Source: Nitrospirales bacterium (GTDB lineage Bacteria > Nitrospirota > Nitrospiria > Nitrospirales > UBA8639). Taken from it: a stretch of DNA of 49,647 bases. Location: positions 1 to 49,647 of the forward strand of contig WHTE01000009.1 in NCBI GenBank assembly GCA_009377845.1. Reading direction: 5' to 3'. Position numbers and translations under genes: made by a program. Positions 17,880 to 28,516 of this stretch are shown here, one piece after another. Within the stretch, counting starts at the first letter, position 1, and each line of letters starts with the position of its first letter. A model generated the notes under the pieces. The model had not been told where the DNA came from, searched no databases, and worked only from the letters and a program-made list of their open reading frames with translations.

Positions 17880-19715
17880 ATGCTAGACACTTCCCGCCAA
17901 GCCAATGAACTTGCCGACATTCAAAACCGGTTGATTTTTGTCAAGGTCGGCTTTCTTATGCTCCTGGTATTGTTGGGGTTAAGGCTCTGGCAACTGCAAA
18001 TTCGAGACGGGTTGTTCTATCAAGACCTCGCCCGTGACAATCGCACTCGATCCATTGTCTTAGAACCGGCTCGAGGGCTTCTGTATGATCGGAATGGTGA
18101 ACTCCTCGCCAATAATATCCCAAGCTTCCAACTCTACATTTCTTTGGAAGACGTACAAGACCGTGAAGGCCTCATCGCTCGGTTACCCCAATACGTGGAT
18201 ATCGACGGGCAGGATATTTCCGACAAACTTTCCAAAAAAAGCCGAAGGGGTCGGGTCAAAATCAAAGCCGGCATCACCCTCAAAGAGGCGGCCCTCATTG
18301 AATCTCACCGAATAGAACTCCCCGGTGTGGTTATTCAGCCTGAATATCAGCGTCATTACCCGCTCAAAACCTATGCCGCGCATGTTCTTGGCTACGTCGG
18401 TGAAATTTCCGAATCTCAGCTAAAGGACCCCGAATTTTCCAATCTTCAGCAAGGACGCATCATCGGACAATATGGGGTGGAACGGACGTTTGATAAGTAT
18501 CTTCTTGGAGAAACCGGAGAGGAAGTGATTGAAGTCGATGCTCTCGGGTACCCGAAACGGTCACTATCGGTTCAACGTCCCTTGGCGGGCGATGATCTGT
18601 ATTTGACCCTCGACATCAGACTTCAGCGACTTGCTGAGGATCTGCTGGGAGAAGAAGCTGGGGCCATCGTCGCCTTGGATCCCTGGAATGGAGATGTCCT
18701 GGCTCTGGCGAGTAAACCTGGGTTTAACCCCAATGATGTCTCAGGAGGGATTAGTGCCAAAGACTGGCAACAGTTTCTCCAGGATACCCGCCATCCCCTC
18801 ACCAATCGAGCCATTCAAGGCCAATATCCTCCAGGATCGGTATTTAAAATCATCATGGCCGCAGCTCTTTTGGAAACTCAAACTCTCAGCGCACAAGAAT
18901 CGATACCCTGCCATGGAACATTTCCCTTTGGGAAACGAGTGTTTCGTGACTGGAAGGCCGGAGGCCATGGGCAAGTCGACTTAACCAAAGCCATTGCGGA
19001 ATCGTGCGATGTCTACTTTTACAAAGCCGGCAATCAATTGGGTATCGAACCCATTGCCACGTATGCCCGACAGTTCGGATTAGGGGGAAAAACTGGAATT
19101 GCTCTCCCCTCCGAACGGTCGGGTCTCGTCCCTTCGTCGGAATGGAAAAGAAAAGTGAAGAGGGAACCGTGGTATCCTGGAGAAACGATTTCCATTTCCA
19201 TTGGACAAGGATTTTTAACGGTGACCCCGATTCAGATGGCCAAAGTGGCCTCCATCGTGGCGACCAATGGGCGAGTGGTTCAACCCCGATTGTTCAAAGC
19301 CTCTCGACTTCGGCGAACCGGCAATCTCAAAGAAGAGCCTGAGCCACCCATTCAACAATTAGCCATGTCTCCTAAAACTTTCGCACACATCAAGGAAGGG
19401 TTAGCTGCGGTCGTCACGAAGGGAACAGCCCAACGGGCCAAATCGGATATGGTCAGCATTGCAGGAAAGACGGGAACGGCCCAAGTCGTGGCCCTGAAGC
19501 CGGACGGAGACAAAGACAAGAACAAGGAGCTTCAAAAAGAATTCCGAGACCATGCATGGTTTGTGGCCTTTGCCCCCGTGGAACACCCGAAAATCGCCGT
19601 GGTGGTGTTAGTGGAGCACATGGGGCATGGGGGCTCAGCATCCGCTCCCTTGGCGAAAACGTTGATTGAAGCCTATATGAGCTTTCAGACCACCCCTCAA
19701 GAACCTTCTCTGTAA
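17880..19715 (+). CDS. mrdA: Penicillin-binding protein 2 (peptidoglycan transpeptidase)
   Basis: Class B penicillin-binding protein that cross-links peptidoglycan during cell elongation. It has one N-terminal membrane helix (residues about 20-38), a dimerisation or pedestal domain with ARGLLYDRNGELLANN, and a transpeptidase domain. The active-site Ser320 and Lys323 (PPGSVFKI), Ser-Cys-Asp at 375-377 (second motif, SxD as in E. coli PBP2), and Lys-Thr-Gly at 530-532 are all present. The length is 611 residues. It follows mreD by ten bases and precedes its partner rodA, the standard arrangement. Confidence 0.96.
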   Translation: MLDTSRQANELADIQNRLIFVKVGFLMLLVLLGLRLWQLQIRDGLFYQDLARDNRTRSIVLEPARGLLYDRNGELLANNIPSFQLYISLEDVQDREGLIARLPQYVDIDGQDISDKLSKKSRRGRVKIKAGITLKEAALIESHRIELPGVVIQPEYQRHYPLKTYAAHVLGYVGEISESQLKDPEFSNLQQGRIIGQYGVERTFDKYLLGETGEEVIEVDALGYPKRSLSVQRPLAGDDLYLTLDIRLQRLAEDLLGEEAGAIVALDPWNGDVLALASKPGFNPNDVSGGISAKDWQQFLQDTRHPLTNRAIQGQYPPGSVFKIIMAAALLETQTLSAQESIPCHGTFPFGKRVFRDWKAGGHGQVDLTKAIAESCDVYFYKAGNQLGIEPIATYARQFGLGGKTGIALPSERSGLVPSSEWKRKVKREPWYPGETISISIGQGFLTVTPIQMAKVASIVATNGRVVQPRLFKASRLRRTGNLKEEPEPPIQQLAMSPKTFAHIKEGLAAVVTKGTAQRAKSDMVSIAGKTGTAQVVALKPDGDKDKNKELQKEFRDHAWFVAFAPVEHPKIAVVVLVEHMGHGGSASAPLAKTLIEAYMSFQTTPQEPSL

Positions 19716-19745
19716 TCGGGCACATAACCACCGTATGTTTAGGGA

Positions 19746-20882
19746 ATGGCTTATCTGATGTCACTGATGAACGACAATGTGAATCGCCGCGGGTTGGACA
19801 CATTTGATTGGTGTTTCCTGGGTGTCATCATGGCTATCCTTTCCGCCGGAATCCTTTCCATTTATAGCGTCACCAATTCCCATTCAACGACCGGATTCCC
19901 AATTTATCTTAAACAGGCCACATGGATGGTCGTCGGCTTATTAGCCTTTCTGGTCGCGGCAGGCATCGACTATCACAAACTTGCTCGTTTTTCGTATCTG
20001 CTGTATGGGATCGGGCTGATCTTACTCATTATCGTGTTGGTCGGAGGAAAAGCCAGTCGAGGCGCACAACGATGGATTCCTCTTGGCCCCTTCGTGGTCC
20101 AGCCCTCGGAATTCATTAAGGTTCCCTTAATTCTCACGTTAGCCGCCTACTATGGGGCCACCAGCCGTGAAGGCTGGGTGCGTCGCTTGATCGTGCCCGG
20201 ACTGATTGTTCTTCCCGGATTTTTATTAATTCTTAAACAACCTGACTTAGGAAGCAGCTTGGGCTTCCTGGCCATCTTTCTTGTTGTGGTCCTCACTGTG
20301 GGCATGAAATCCAAAGCCTTTGGCTTTGTGATATTAGCCGCGCTCATGTTATTCCCGTTCGCCTGGGGCGGGGTCTGGGGGTCTCTTCACGGTTATCAAC
20401 AGGACCGGATTCTGAGCTTTGTTGATCCCAACTCGGATCCCGGCGGGAAAGGGTATCATGGGCTTCAATCGCGGATCGCCATCGGTTCCGGGCAATTACT
20501 GGGAAAGGGATTACATGGAGGAACCCAAACCCAGTTTAGGTTCCTTCCCGAAGGCCATACCGATTTTGTCTTCGCGGTCTTTGCCGAAGAATCGGGTTTT
20601 ATTGGATCGATCGTCTTACTATCGTTATATATCATCTTATTTTTGATGGGATTGGAAATCGCCTTGAAAGCCAAAGATGTGGTCGGAGCACTCCTGGCTG
20701 TCGGCGTGGTGGCAATGATTGCGTTTGGGGTTGTCGTCAACATTGCGATGACATCCGGTCTGGCCCCCGTGGTAGGCATTCCTCTCCCCCTCATGAGCTA
20801 CGGAGGCAGCGCAATGGTCGTGAACCTCACTGCTCTGGGACTGTTGCTCAACGTCAAACGGAGACGGCTTTCACTCCTTTAG
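19746..20882 (+). CDS. rodA: SEDS-family peptidoglycan glycosyltransferase RodA
   Basis: Polytopic membrane protein with about ten spans that polymerises lipid II together with PBP2. Typical blocks are GGKASRGAQRWIPLGPFVVQPSE, the catalytic-Asp region ILKQPDLGSSLGF, the glycine-rich GLQSRIAIGSGQLLGKGLHGGTQTQ (part), LPEGHTDFVFAVFAEE, and GLAPVVGIPLPLMSYGGSAM near the end. The length of 378 fits. The ATG at 19746 is kept; in-frame Met codons at residues 6 and 9 are alternatives. It is the last gene of the cluster. Confidence 0.96.
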   Translation: MAYLMSLMNDNVNRRGLDTFDWCFLGVIMAILSAGILSIYSVTNSHSTTGFPIYLKQATWMVVGLLAFLVAAGIDYHKLARFSYLLYGIGLILLIIVLVGGKASRGAQRWIPLGPFVVQPSEFIKVPLILTLAAYYGATSREGWVRRLIVPGLIVLPGFLLILKQPDLGSSLGFLAIFLVVVLTVGMKSKAFGFVILAALMLFPFAWGGVWGSLHGYQQDRILSFVDPNSDPGGKGYHGLQSRIAIGSGQLLGKGLHGGTQTQFRFLPEGHTDFVFAVFAEESGFIGSIVLLSLYIILFLMGLEIALKAKDVVGALLAVGVVAMIAFGVVVNIAMTSGLAPVVGIPLPLMSYGGSAMVVNLTALGLLLNVKRRRLSLL

Positions 20883-21204
20883 CTATAATGCAACCCGCGG
20901 GTTGATTTTCGAACAGATGTTCGCATGAATGCGGGAACAATGGAATATGCAATTCGGGAGAGTTCCAGAGCTGATAAACCATTTCACAGGCTTTTGAGAC
21001 AAAGGAAGTTGACACACACAGAACCATAGTCATGTGGTTCAAGTCATTATTCAAATATTTGTACAGAATGGGCAATCGATCCATCCCAAACCCTGGAAGC
21101 CAGATCCGACAGGCTGGCTCTGGTGAAAAGGCCAAAGTCTCTTCTACCAGGAGATTCGACGGGGATTGGCTTGTTGTCCATTCTGCGAACGTGAGGAGAC
21201 AACA
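20883..21204. other. Gap between rodA and the RNase gene
   Basis: It holds a short palindrome just after rodA, listed separately, and the upstream region of the RNase G gene. A long minus-strand frame crosses the gap but has no signals and no recognisable content. Confidence 0.35.
20891..20904 (+). terminator. Perfect 14-bp palindrome after rodA
   Basis: CAACCCGCGGGTTG begins nine bases past the rodA stop and is followed by ATTTTC. The stem is G+C-rich but short and the T-run is interrupted, so this is only a possible weak terminator. Confidence 0.35.
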
Positions 21205-22758
21205 ATGGGAGTTGAAATCGCCATCAGTGTCACCCGGGAAGAAACCCGGGTCGCCGTGCTGGACAATCGGGTCGTGACAGAATTGTACGTCGACCGGCCG
21301 AGGAAGAAAGATTTTGTTGGAGATATTTATAAGGGAAAAGTCATCAAAGTCCTGCCGGGCATGCAAGCGGCCTTTGTCGATATCGGACTGGATCGGGCCG
21401 CGTTTATCCATGTGTCTGATCTCTCAGTCGGAACGGAACCCGGGGATACGCTCGTGGACAGTGAAGATGATGAACGCAGTCAAGACATGCCACGCCCTCA
21501 ACGCCAAACAGCTCGTCCCATCGAAAATCTCTTGGCGGAAGGACAAGAACTTCTCGTGCAAATTTCCAAAGGACCCATCGGGACAAAGGGACCTCGGATT
21601 ACTACATACGTTTCCCTTCCCGGTCGGTTTTTGGTGCTCATGCCCAATGTCGACCACATCGGCGTATCCCGAAGAATCACGAATGAGGAAGAGCGCCATC
21701 GCCTCAAGGACCTCATGCGACGGTTCCGGAAACCCGAGTTTGGATACATTGTCCGGACCGTGTGTGAGGGTGTGCCTGAAGAAGATCTCCAAACAGACGT
21801 GAGATTCCTCACGGCGTTGTGGGAGGACACCCTCAAAGCCGCCAACAGCCAATCAGCCCCGTCCCTCCTGCATACCGATCTTTCCCTCCCACTCCGGGTG
21901 GTGCGGGACTTGTTCACCAAAAAAGTCGATCGGTTATTGGTTGACTCAAAAGCAGATTTTGAGGAAGTCAAAGATTTTGTCCGGCGCTACCTTCCAGAAC
22001 AAACGTCCCGTGTCCATTTCTATGACAAAAAGCAGGAAGGGTTATTCGATCACTTGGGGATCGAATTGGAAATTACCCGAGCCTTGAGCCGGAAAGTCTG
22101 GCTTAAGTCCGGGGGCCACATTGTGATTGATCACACAGAAGCCATGACGGTGGTGGACGTGAATACGGGGCGGTTTGTGGGGAAACGCGACCAGGAAGAA
22201 ACGATTTTAAAAAACAATCTGGAAGCCGCAAAAGAAATTGGCTATCAGATTAAATTACGAGGGATTGGCGGCATTATCATTATTGATTTTATTGACATGG
22301 AACGGGAACGGAACCGTGAAAAAGTGTATCAGGCCACACTGGACGCACTGGCTGGCGATAAGGCCCAGACACGTATCTCACGCATTTCCGATCTCGGACT
22401 TATCGAAATTTCCCGTGAACGGGTTCGCGAAGATCTTTTACGGACGTTGTCGGAAATTTGTGGGGACTGTGAGGGGAGAGGGTACACCAAATCCACCATG
22501 ACGGTCGCCTATGAAATTTTTCGGGATATCCGGCGCATTGGGAACACGCGAGGACAATCCCAACAAATTGTGGTCGGTGCCAACCCCAAAGTTATCGAGC
22601 TGCTCTTCGAGACCGAACACAGCAGCATTGAGCAACTCGAACAAGAATTCCAACAACATATTTTATTTAAGGCCGATCCATTGTTACACCTTGAACAATA
22701 TGACATCGTGATGGTGGGAAAAGTGATACCCCGCGCCGAGTCCCGGAACGCGTCTTAG
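21205..22758 (+). CDS. rng: Ribonuclease E/G family endoribonuclease
   Basis: RNA-processing endonuclease of the RNase G type. It has an S1 RNA-binding domain at residues about 38-125 (VGDIYKGKVIKVLPGMQAAFVDIG, here cited as blocks GDIYKGKV and AAFVDIGLDRAAF), then the 5'-sensor and DNase I-like catalytic region. The metal-binding Asp residues appear in AMTVVDVNTGRFVGK and IIIIDFIDM. A Zn-link like CGDCEGRGYTKS follows. There is no long C-terminal degradosome scaffold, so at 517 residues it is nearer RNase G than RNase E. The start is ATG 21205 with GAGGAG upstream; an extension to 21166 is not supported. rRNA processing and mRNA decay are the known roles. Confidence 0.93.
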   Translation: MGVEIAISVTREETRVAVLDNRVVTELYVDRPRKKDFVGDIYKGKVIKVLPGMQAAFVDIGLDRAAFIHVSDLSVGTEPGDTLVDSEDDERSQDMPRPQRQTARPIENLLAEGQELLVQISKGPIGTKGPRITTYVSLPGRFLVLMPNVDHIGVSRRITNEEERHRLKDLMRRFRKPEFGYIVRTVCEGVPEEDLQTDVRFLTALWEDTLKAANSQSAPSLLHTDLSLPLRVVRDLFTKKVDRLLVDSKADFEEVKDFVRRYLPEQTSRVHFYDKKQEGLFDHLGIELEITRALSRKVWLKSGGHIVIDHTEAMTVVDVNTGRFVGKRDQEETILKNNLEAAKEIGYQIKLRGIGGIIIIDFIDMERERNREKVYQATLDALAGDKAQTRISRISDLGLIEISRERVREDLLRTLSEICGDCEGRGYTKSTMTVAYEIFRDIRRIGNTRGQSQQIVVGANPKVIELLFETEHSSIEQLEQEFQQHILFKADPLLHLEQYDIVMVGKVIPRAESRNAS

Positions 22759-22830
22759 ACACACAAGAACTGTTGAATAATGCGCAATGCTCTTCGCCAC
22801 CATCTTTCGTCAAAGGGGCTTGTCCAAAAA

Positions 22831-22920
22831 ATCGTGAGGAGTAAGGAATAACATGACACGAGTCAACACGTTCAGAGTGTCCTTCTGCAACCTCCTCACT
22901 GTTCACTTCTCACTTTTCAC
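22831..22920. repeat. Dispersed degenerate repeat, copy A
   Basis: It begins ATCGTGAGGAGTAAGG and ends CTTCTCACTTTTCAC, an imperfect inverted pair with a variable middle. Related copies lie at 30278-30370 and 31739-31820, always between genes. Confidence 0.6.
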
Positions 22921-22998
22921 CGGTTCGGAGCACGCCGCTGTCGGACTCTTTGACCGGGGTCAGGGCGTGTTTTTTCAACATTCCCATACAGGACGGGA

Positions 22999-24135
22999 AT
23001 GACCTCCTCCTTGCAAGGATGGTTGGAACTTCTGGCGGTCAAAGGACTGGGCCCTGTTACCTATACCCGGCTCATCAACCGGTTAGGCTCACCGGAAACT
23101 ATTCGTTCCTTGGACGCCCACACTCTCGTAGAAAAAGGGGAAATTTCGCCCTCATTGGCCAGGGCCCTTCATCAACCAATATCTGCTGAGGCACAAGACC
23201 ACATTGCCAAAGAATTACAGGCGGTTCAGGATGGCCGATTCTCCATCCTAACACTAGCGGATGCTCACTATCCGCCTCGATTAAAAACCATTACAGATCC
23301 TCCTCCTGTTCTCTGGTGCACAGGCCAGCTCCAGGACCGCGACCAGCATGCCCTCGCCGTGGTCGGGTCAAGAAAAGGCTCTCATATCGGGCGGACATTC
23401 ACCCGACAACTAAGCGGCGATTTAGCCGCACTGGGCTTTACCATTGTCAGTGGCCTGGCCAGGGGAATTGACGCCGCAGCCCACGAAGGGGCGCTGGTCT
23501 CCTCCGGGAGAACGCTGGCCGTCCTCGGATGCGGAATTGATCGATTGTATCCACCTGAGCACGGTCCGCTGCGACAGCGAATTGAACAACAGGGAGCCGT
23601 TCTTTCAGAGTTTCCCATGGGAACCCTTCCGCATTCCTACCATTTTCCTCAACGCAATCGGGTCATCAGTGGACTCTCACTCGGTGTGATTGTGACCGAA
23701 GCGACCTCGCGAAGCGGCTCCCTCATTACAGCTCGTATGGCCTTAGAGCAAAATCGTGAGATTTTTGCCGTACCGGGAAATGTGACAAATACGTTGACTC
23801 GTGGCCCTCACCGCCTTATTAAAGAGGGTGCGAAATTGGTCGAAAACCCCTTAGATATTGTGGAAGAAATTCTTCCTATGTTAGAACCCTCATTCCGTGA
23901 TCATCTCGAGAAGCAGCAACTTGCGCTTAAATCCCAACCTTCCACGCCTTCATTAGGGCCAGAGGAACAACTTCTGTTTGATTGCATTTCACTTGATCCC
24001 GTTTCCCTTGACGATTTAATCTCTCAGGGTTCATATGCCCCATCCGAGGTGATGAGCATTCTCTTGTCTTTGGAGATCAAAGGGCTTATAAAGCAGATAC
24101 CGGGGCTACAGTATATCCGGGTGGGTATCCAATAA
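22999..24135 (+). CDS. dprA: DNA processing protein DprA (Smf)
   Basis: DprA protects incoming single-stranded DNA and loads RecA during natural transformation. An N-terminal helix-hairpin-helix-like part (LLAVKGLGPVTYTRLI) comes first. The Rossmann-like DNA-binding core follows, with FTIVSGLARGIDAAAHEGAL, AVLGCGIDRLYPPEH, GTLPHSYHFPQRNRVISGLS and VTEATSRSGSLITARMALEQ, all diagnostic. A C-terminal winged-helix (DML1-like) domain occupies residues about 310-378. The length of 378 is normal. The gene sits before topA, a common bacterial order. Other competence genes are not in the window. Confidence 0.96.
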   Translation: MTSSLQGWLELLAVKGLGPVTYTRLINRLGSPETIRSLDAHTLVEKGEISPSLARALHQPISAEAQDHIAKELQAVQDGRFSILTLADAHYPPRLKTITDPPPVLWCTGQLQDRDQHALAVVGSRKGSHIGRTFTRQLSGDLAALGFTIVSGLARGIDAAAHEGALVSSGRTLAVLGCGIDRLYPPEHGPLRQRIEQQGAVLSEFPMGTLPHSYHFPQRNRVISGLSLGVIVTEATSRSGSLITARMALEQNREIFAVPGNVTNTLTRGPHRLIKEGAKLVENPLDIVEEILPMLEPSFRDHLEKQQLALKSQPSTPSLGPEEQLLFDCISLDPVSLDDLISQGSYAPSEVMSILLSLEIKGLIKQIPGLQYIRVGIQ

Positions 24136-24205
24136 AGCTCCATCAAAATTTCCTCCCATGGGATACTTTGATATCGTTAATCATACCTGATATTCATAAC
24201 AGTCT

Positions 24206-26524
24206 ATGGCTAAATCACTCGTCATCGTCGAATCACCCACCAAAGCTAAAACCCTGTCCAAGTATTTAGGGCGAAATTACCAAGTGATTGCCTCCGTCGG
24301 CCATCTTAAGGATCTGCCAAAGAGCAAACTCGGCATTGATCTTGAGCATGATTTTGAACCTCAGTACATCGTCATTCGCGGAAAAAGTAAAATTTTAAAA
24401 GAAATTAAGGATAGTGCCAAAAAAGCCAAGGAAATTTTTCTGGCTGCCGACCCCGACCGTGAAGGAGAAGCTATTGCCTGGCATATTGCGGAGGAGCTCA
24501 ACGGAAATGGCCAACACGTCCATCGGGTTCTTCTGAATGAGATCACCGAAACCGCTGTGAAACGCGCACTTAAATCACCCGGCGCCATTGATATGAAAAA
24601 GGTGAATGCCCAACAAGCCCGCCGGGTGTTGGACCGCCTCGTCGGATATCTCCTCAGTCCTCTCTTATGGAAAAAAGTTCGGCGCGGCCTCAGCGCCGGC
24701 CGCGTGCAATCTGTGGCCGTGCGTGTCATCTGTGAACGGGAAGCGGAACGGGAAGCCTTTCAATCCGAAGAATATTGGACGATTACCGCAACCCTTGTCG
24801 GTCAGCATCCGCCGCCTTTCCAAGCCAGACTACATGAGATTCAGGGTGAACGAGTCACCATCCGGACCGAAGCGGAAACTCAACGAATTCTGCAGGATCT
24901 AGAGGGTGCCTCGTTTGCAGTTTCACACATTGATCAAAAAGAAAAACGCCGAAGTCCATCAGCTCCATTCATCACCAGCCGGCTCCAGCAGGACAGCGCC
25001 AGAAAACTGCGGTTTCCGGCAAAAAAAACCATGATGTTGGCACAACGCCTTTACGAAGGCATCGAGATTGGCGCAGAGGGTCAAGTCGGACTGATTACCT
25101 ATATGCGGACCGACTCCCCCCGGATTGCCCCCGAGGCCTTGGAAGGCGTCCGCGGATACATACAAGATTCCTTCGGACAACCCTATCTTCCTCCTCAACC
25201 GAATGTGTACAAAACGCAAAAAGCCGCTCAGGAAGCTCACGAAGCCATACGCCCCACATCGGTGAAACGAGATCCGGAAAGCCTGCGAGGCCACTTGGAG
25301 CCAGACCTGTACAAACTTTATAAATTGATTTGGAACCGGTTTGTCGCTTCTCAAATGACGCAAGGACTCGATTTGGTCACCCAAGTCGACGTCAAAGCGA
25401 AAAATTATATGTTCCGGGCAAGTGGGACCGTAGAAAAATTCGACGGCTATCGCCGAGTCTATCGGGAGGAAATCGAACAACCCGCAGAAGGCACGTCCTC
25501 TGAAGATGACAACGGATCGACGACCAGCCTCTCATTGCCTGATCTGTCAGTCGGAGAATCAGTCACTCTCCTGGGAAACGCAGAAGAGGGGATCGTATCC
25601 AAACAACATTTCACCCAGCCTTCACCACGGTATAACGAAGCCTTACTTATTCGGGAGATGGAAGAAAAAGGGATTGGCCGTCCTTCGACTTACGCCACCA
25701 TTATTTCTACCATTCAAGACCGGCATTATGTTGAAAAAGAGGAAGCGCGACTTCGGCCCACCGAATTAGGGAGAATGGTCAATGACCGGCTCGTGCGCCA
25801 CTTTCCGGATGTCTTTGACGTGGAATTCACTGCGAGAATGGAAAGTGAACTGGATGGCATCGAAGAAGGTGAAAAAGATTGGGTCACTGCGGTGAGAGAT
25901 TTTTATGTGCCCTTCATGAAAGACCTGGAGTCCGCGGAAGTGAATATGGAGGATCTCAAGGGCAAGGAAGAGCCCACGGATATTCCCTGTGACAAATGCG
26001 GCCGGCAGATGGTGATCAAATGGGGTCGCCATGGTCATTTCCTTGCCTGTCCGGGCTATCCGGAGTGCAAAAATACAAAAGAATTTACCAAGGATGAGGC
26101 CGGAAGCATCCAAGTTGTGGAGGCCCAGGTCGAAGCGACTGATGAAATCTGCGAGAAGTGTGGCAGCGCCATGGTGCTTAAACGCGGCCGATTTGGAAAC
26201 TTCCTGGCCTGTTCACAATACCCTGAATGTAAAACCACCAAACCGTTGAAATTAGGCGTCAAATGCCCCGCCAAGGACTGCGGGGGAGATTTGGTGCAAA
26301 AGCGAACACGAAAAGGCAAAACGTTTTATTCCTGCAGCAATTATCCTACCTGCACGTTTGCGATCTGGGATCGGCCCATCAATCGCCCCTGTCCACAATG
26401 CCATGCCCCTTTTCTTATCGAAAAGATCCGAAAGCAAACGGGGAGGAAAATACTGTGCCACAACCAGGAATGCGGCTATGAGGAAACGGAGGAAAGTCAG
26501 GAAAAGAAAACAGAACAGGGTTAA
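24206..26524 (+). CDS. topA: DNA topoisomerase I
   Basis: Type IA topoisomerase that relaxes negative supercoils. The Toprim domain shows Glu9 ([10 protein letters not shown]) and Asp82-Pro-Asp84-Arg-Glu86 ([11 protein letters not shown]). The active-site Tyr299 lies in [10 protein letters not shown]. Residues about 590-772 carry four Cys4 zinc ribbons (CDKC...CPGYPEC, CEKC...CSQYPEC, CPAKDC...CSNYPTC, CPQC...CHNQEC), which aid single-strand binding and RNA polymerase contact. The length of 772 is typical. Its TAA overlaps the stop of convergent clpX by two bases, leaving no space for a terminator between the genes. Confidence 0.98.
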   Translation: MAKSLVIVESPTKAKTLSKYLGRNYQVIASVGHLKDLPKSKLGIDLEHDFEPQYIVIRGKSKILKEIKDSAKKAKEIFLAADPDREGEAIAWHIAEELNGNGQHVHRVLLNEITETAVKRALKSPGAIDMKKVNAQQARRVLDRLVGYLLSPLLWKKVRRGLSAGRVQSVAVRVICEREAEREAFQSEEYWTITATLVGQHPPPFQARLHEIQGERVTIRTEAETQRILQDLEGASFAVSHIDQKEKRRSPSAPFITSRLQQDSARKLRFPAKKTMMLAQRLYEGIEIGAEGQVGLITYMRTDSPRIAPEALEGVRGYIQDSFGQPYLPPQPNVYKTQKAAQEAHEAIRPTSVKRDPESLRGHLEPDLYKLYKLIWNRFVASQMTQGLDLVTQVDVKAKNYMFRASGTVEKFDGYRRVYREEIEQPAEGTSSEDDNGSTTSLSLPDLSVGESVTLLGNAEEGIVSKQHFTQPSPRYNEALLIREMEEKGIGRPSTYATIISTIQDRHYVEKEEARLRPTELGRMVNDRLVRHFPDVFDVEFTARMESELDGIEEGEKDWVTAVRDFYVPFMKDLESAEVNMEDLKGKEEPTDIPCDKCGRQMVIKWGRHGHFLACPGYPECKNTKEFTKDEAGSIQVVEAQVEATDEICEKCGSAMVLKRGRFGNFLACSQYPECKTTKPLKLGVKCPAKDCGGDLVQKRTRKGKTFYSCSNYPTCTFAIWDRPINRPCPQCHAPFLIEKIRKQTGRKILCHNQECGYEETEESQEKKTEQG

Positions 26525-27780
26525 GATCCAACAGCAGGCTTGATGCCTTTCTGATGTTCAAAGACTTTGATGGGCTCGCCTTGGCCTTGAATGACCTCCT
26601 CAGTCACCAAGACCTCTTTCACGTCGGTTTGTGAAGGGATATCATACATCAGATCTAACATGATCGATTCCAAGACCGCGCGAAGCCCGCGAGCCCCTGT
26701 TTTTTGTTGATACGCTTTTTTTGCAATCGCCAATAATGCCCCTTCGGCAAACTTTAATTTCACTTTATCAAACGCCAATAACTTCTGATATTGTTTGATC
26801 AGCGCATTTTGGGGTTCAGTTAAAATACGAACCAATGCCGGTTCATCCAATTGATCAAGAGCCGCCAGAATCGGCAGACGCCCGATAATTTCAGGAATCA
26901 ATCCATACTGAAGCAGGTCTTCCGGTTCCACTTTGGAGAATAAGTCACCAATTTGATGTTTGCCACGAACCTGCACATCGGCGCCAAAGCCCATCCGTTT
27001 TTGGTTCAACCTCCGCTCAATGATGGAATCCAATCCCACAAACGCTCCACCACAAATAAACAAAATATTGGTTGTATTGACTTGAATAAACTCCTGATGG
27101 GGATGCTTCCGCCCCCCTTGAGGCGGCACATTGGCCACTGTGCCTTCAATCAGCTTTAACAAGGCCTGCTGGACACCCTCGCCAGAGACATCACGGGTAA
27201 TCGACGGACTATCGGCCTTGCGGGTAATTTTGTCAATTTCATCAATGTACACAATGCCCCGCTCTGCGCGCTCGACTTCATAGTCCGCGGCCTGCAGCAG
27301 CTTTAAAATAATATTTTCTACATCTTCTCCGACATATCCCGCTTCAGTCAGAGTCGTCGCATCGGCAATCGTAAAAGGCACATCCAGGTATTGGGCCAGC
27401 GTCTGCGCGAATAAGGTTTTGCCTGTTCCGGTCGGTCCGATAAGCAGAATATTGCCTTTTTGGAGTTCAACATCCCCGATTGCATTTGCCGAAATTCGCT
27501 TATAGTGGTTATAGACCGCCACAGATAGCACCTTTTTAGCCCGATCCTGCCCGATAATGTAATGATTGAGATGTTGATGAATATCCGCCGGTTTGCAGAG
27601 TTTTGCTGCAATCTCCTGGCGAGACTCCTGCCAATCCTCGGAGATAATCTCATTACACAAACCGACACACTCATCACAAATATAGACCGTCGGACCCGCA
27701 ATAAGCTTTCGAACCTGATCGCGGTTTTTTCCACAGAAGGAGCAACGAAGATTGGCTTCGGCCTTAGTCTGTCTCGCCAT
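26521..27780 (-). CDS. clpX: ATP-dependent Clp protease ATP-binding subunit ClpX
   Basis: AAA+ unfoldase that feeds proteins into ClpP. The N-terminal zinc-binding domain has Cys13, Cys16, Cys35 and Cys38. Walker A is GPTGTGKT (115-122) and Walker B is VYIDE (177-181). The pore loop GYVGEDVE and the sensor region are also present. The length of 419 is standard. AAGGAG lies nine bases before the ATG. It is last gene of tig-clpP-clpX, 26 bases after clpP. A ClpP-docking loop Ile-Gly-Phe is not obvious; the corresponding region reads QKRMGFG. Confidence 0.98.
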   Translation of the reverse strand: MARQTKAEANLRCSFCGKNRDQVRKLIAGPTVYICDECVGLCNEIISEDWQESRQEIAAKLCKPADIHQHLNHYIIGQDRAKKVLSVAVYNHYKRISANAIGDVELQKGNILLIGPTGTGKTLFAQTLAQYLDVPFTIADATTLTEAGYVGEDVENIILKLLQAADYEVERAERGIVYIDEIDKITRKADSPSITRDVSGEGVQQALLKLIEGTVANVPPQGGRKHPHQEFIQVNTTNILFICGGAFVGLDSIIERRLNQKRMGFGADVQVRGKHQIGDLFSKVEPEDLLQYGLIPEIIGRLPILAALDQLDEPALVRILTEPQNALIKQYQKLLAFDKVKLKFAEGALLAIAKKAYQQKTGARGLRAVLESIMLDLMYDIPSQTDVKEVLVTEEVIQGQGEPIKVFEHQKGIKPAVGS

Positions 27781-27806
27781 AAGAAGAGTCTCCTTCGCCC
27801 TTAATC

Positions 27807-28436
27807 TTAATCCTTACTTTTGGAACCTGACTTGGTTTCGTCTTTGTGGCCCTTTTCCTGACTTCGGACAATGACCTCATCAATCAATCCGTACGCTTTG
27901 GCTTCTTCCCCAGACAAAAAATAATCCCGTTCCGTGTCTTGAGCAACTTTAGCCAGCGGCTGTCCGGTGTGAAACGCCATAATCTCATTCAATCGTTCAC
28001 GGATTTTTAAAATCTCCCGGGCATGAATGTCAATCTCCGTGGCCTGGCCCTGAAATCCGCCCATGGGTTGATGAATCATCACGCGTGCATTCGGAAGGGC
28101 AAAACGCTTCCCTTTGGTCCCTGCCGTTAATAACAACGCGCCCATGCTCGCCGCTTGTCCTAAACAGATGGTGTTGATCGGCGATCTCACATACTGCATC
28201 GTATCATAGATTCCCATTCCGGCAGTCACACTTCCGCCAGGGGAATTGACATATAGATGAATGTCTTTTTCCGGATCTTCCGCTTCCAAAAACAGCAGCT
28301 GGGCTATCACCACATTCGCGAACACATCATCAATAGGGGCCCCTATAAAGATGATCCGGTCTTTCAATAGACGGGAATAAATATCGTAAGCCCGTTCACC
28401 TCGATTCGTTTGTTCAATAACCATCGGAATGAGCAT
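27807..28436 (-). CDS. clpP: ATP-dependent Clp protease proteolytic subunit ClpP
   Basis: Serine protease that forms a double heptamer. The catalytic triad is complete at the classical positions: Ser97 (GQAASMGA), His122 (MIHQPMGG) and Asp171. [18 protein letters not shown] is also conserved. The 209-residue product ends in a Lys/Ser-rich tail. AGGAGG stands nine bases before the ATG. It lies between tig and clpX on one transcript, the usual bacterial operon. Confidence 0.98.
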   Translation of the reverse strand: MLIPMVIEQTNRGERAYDIYSRLLKDRIIFIGAPIDDVFANVVIAQLLFLEAEDPEKDIHLYVNSPGGSVTAGMGIYDTMQYVRSPINTICLGQAASMGALLLTAGTKGKRFALPNARVMIHQPMGGFQGQATEIDIHAREILKIRERLNEIMAFHTGQPLAKVAQDTERDYFLSGEEAKAYGLIDEVIVRSQEKGHKDETKSGSKSKD

Positions 28437-28516
28437 TCCCTGGGACCTCCTCGTTTTTAAAATATGTATCGGTTACAGGATCGGAAAACGTTTTTTCGGG
28501 ATGGGTAAATGACTCC

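Noticed and set aside
20854-21411. 185-aa minus-strand open frame between rodA and the RNase gene
   Set aside because: It overlaps both genes, has no start signals and no recognisable content.
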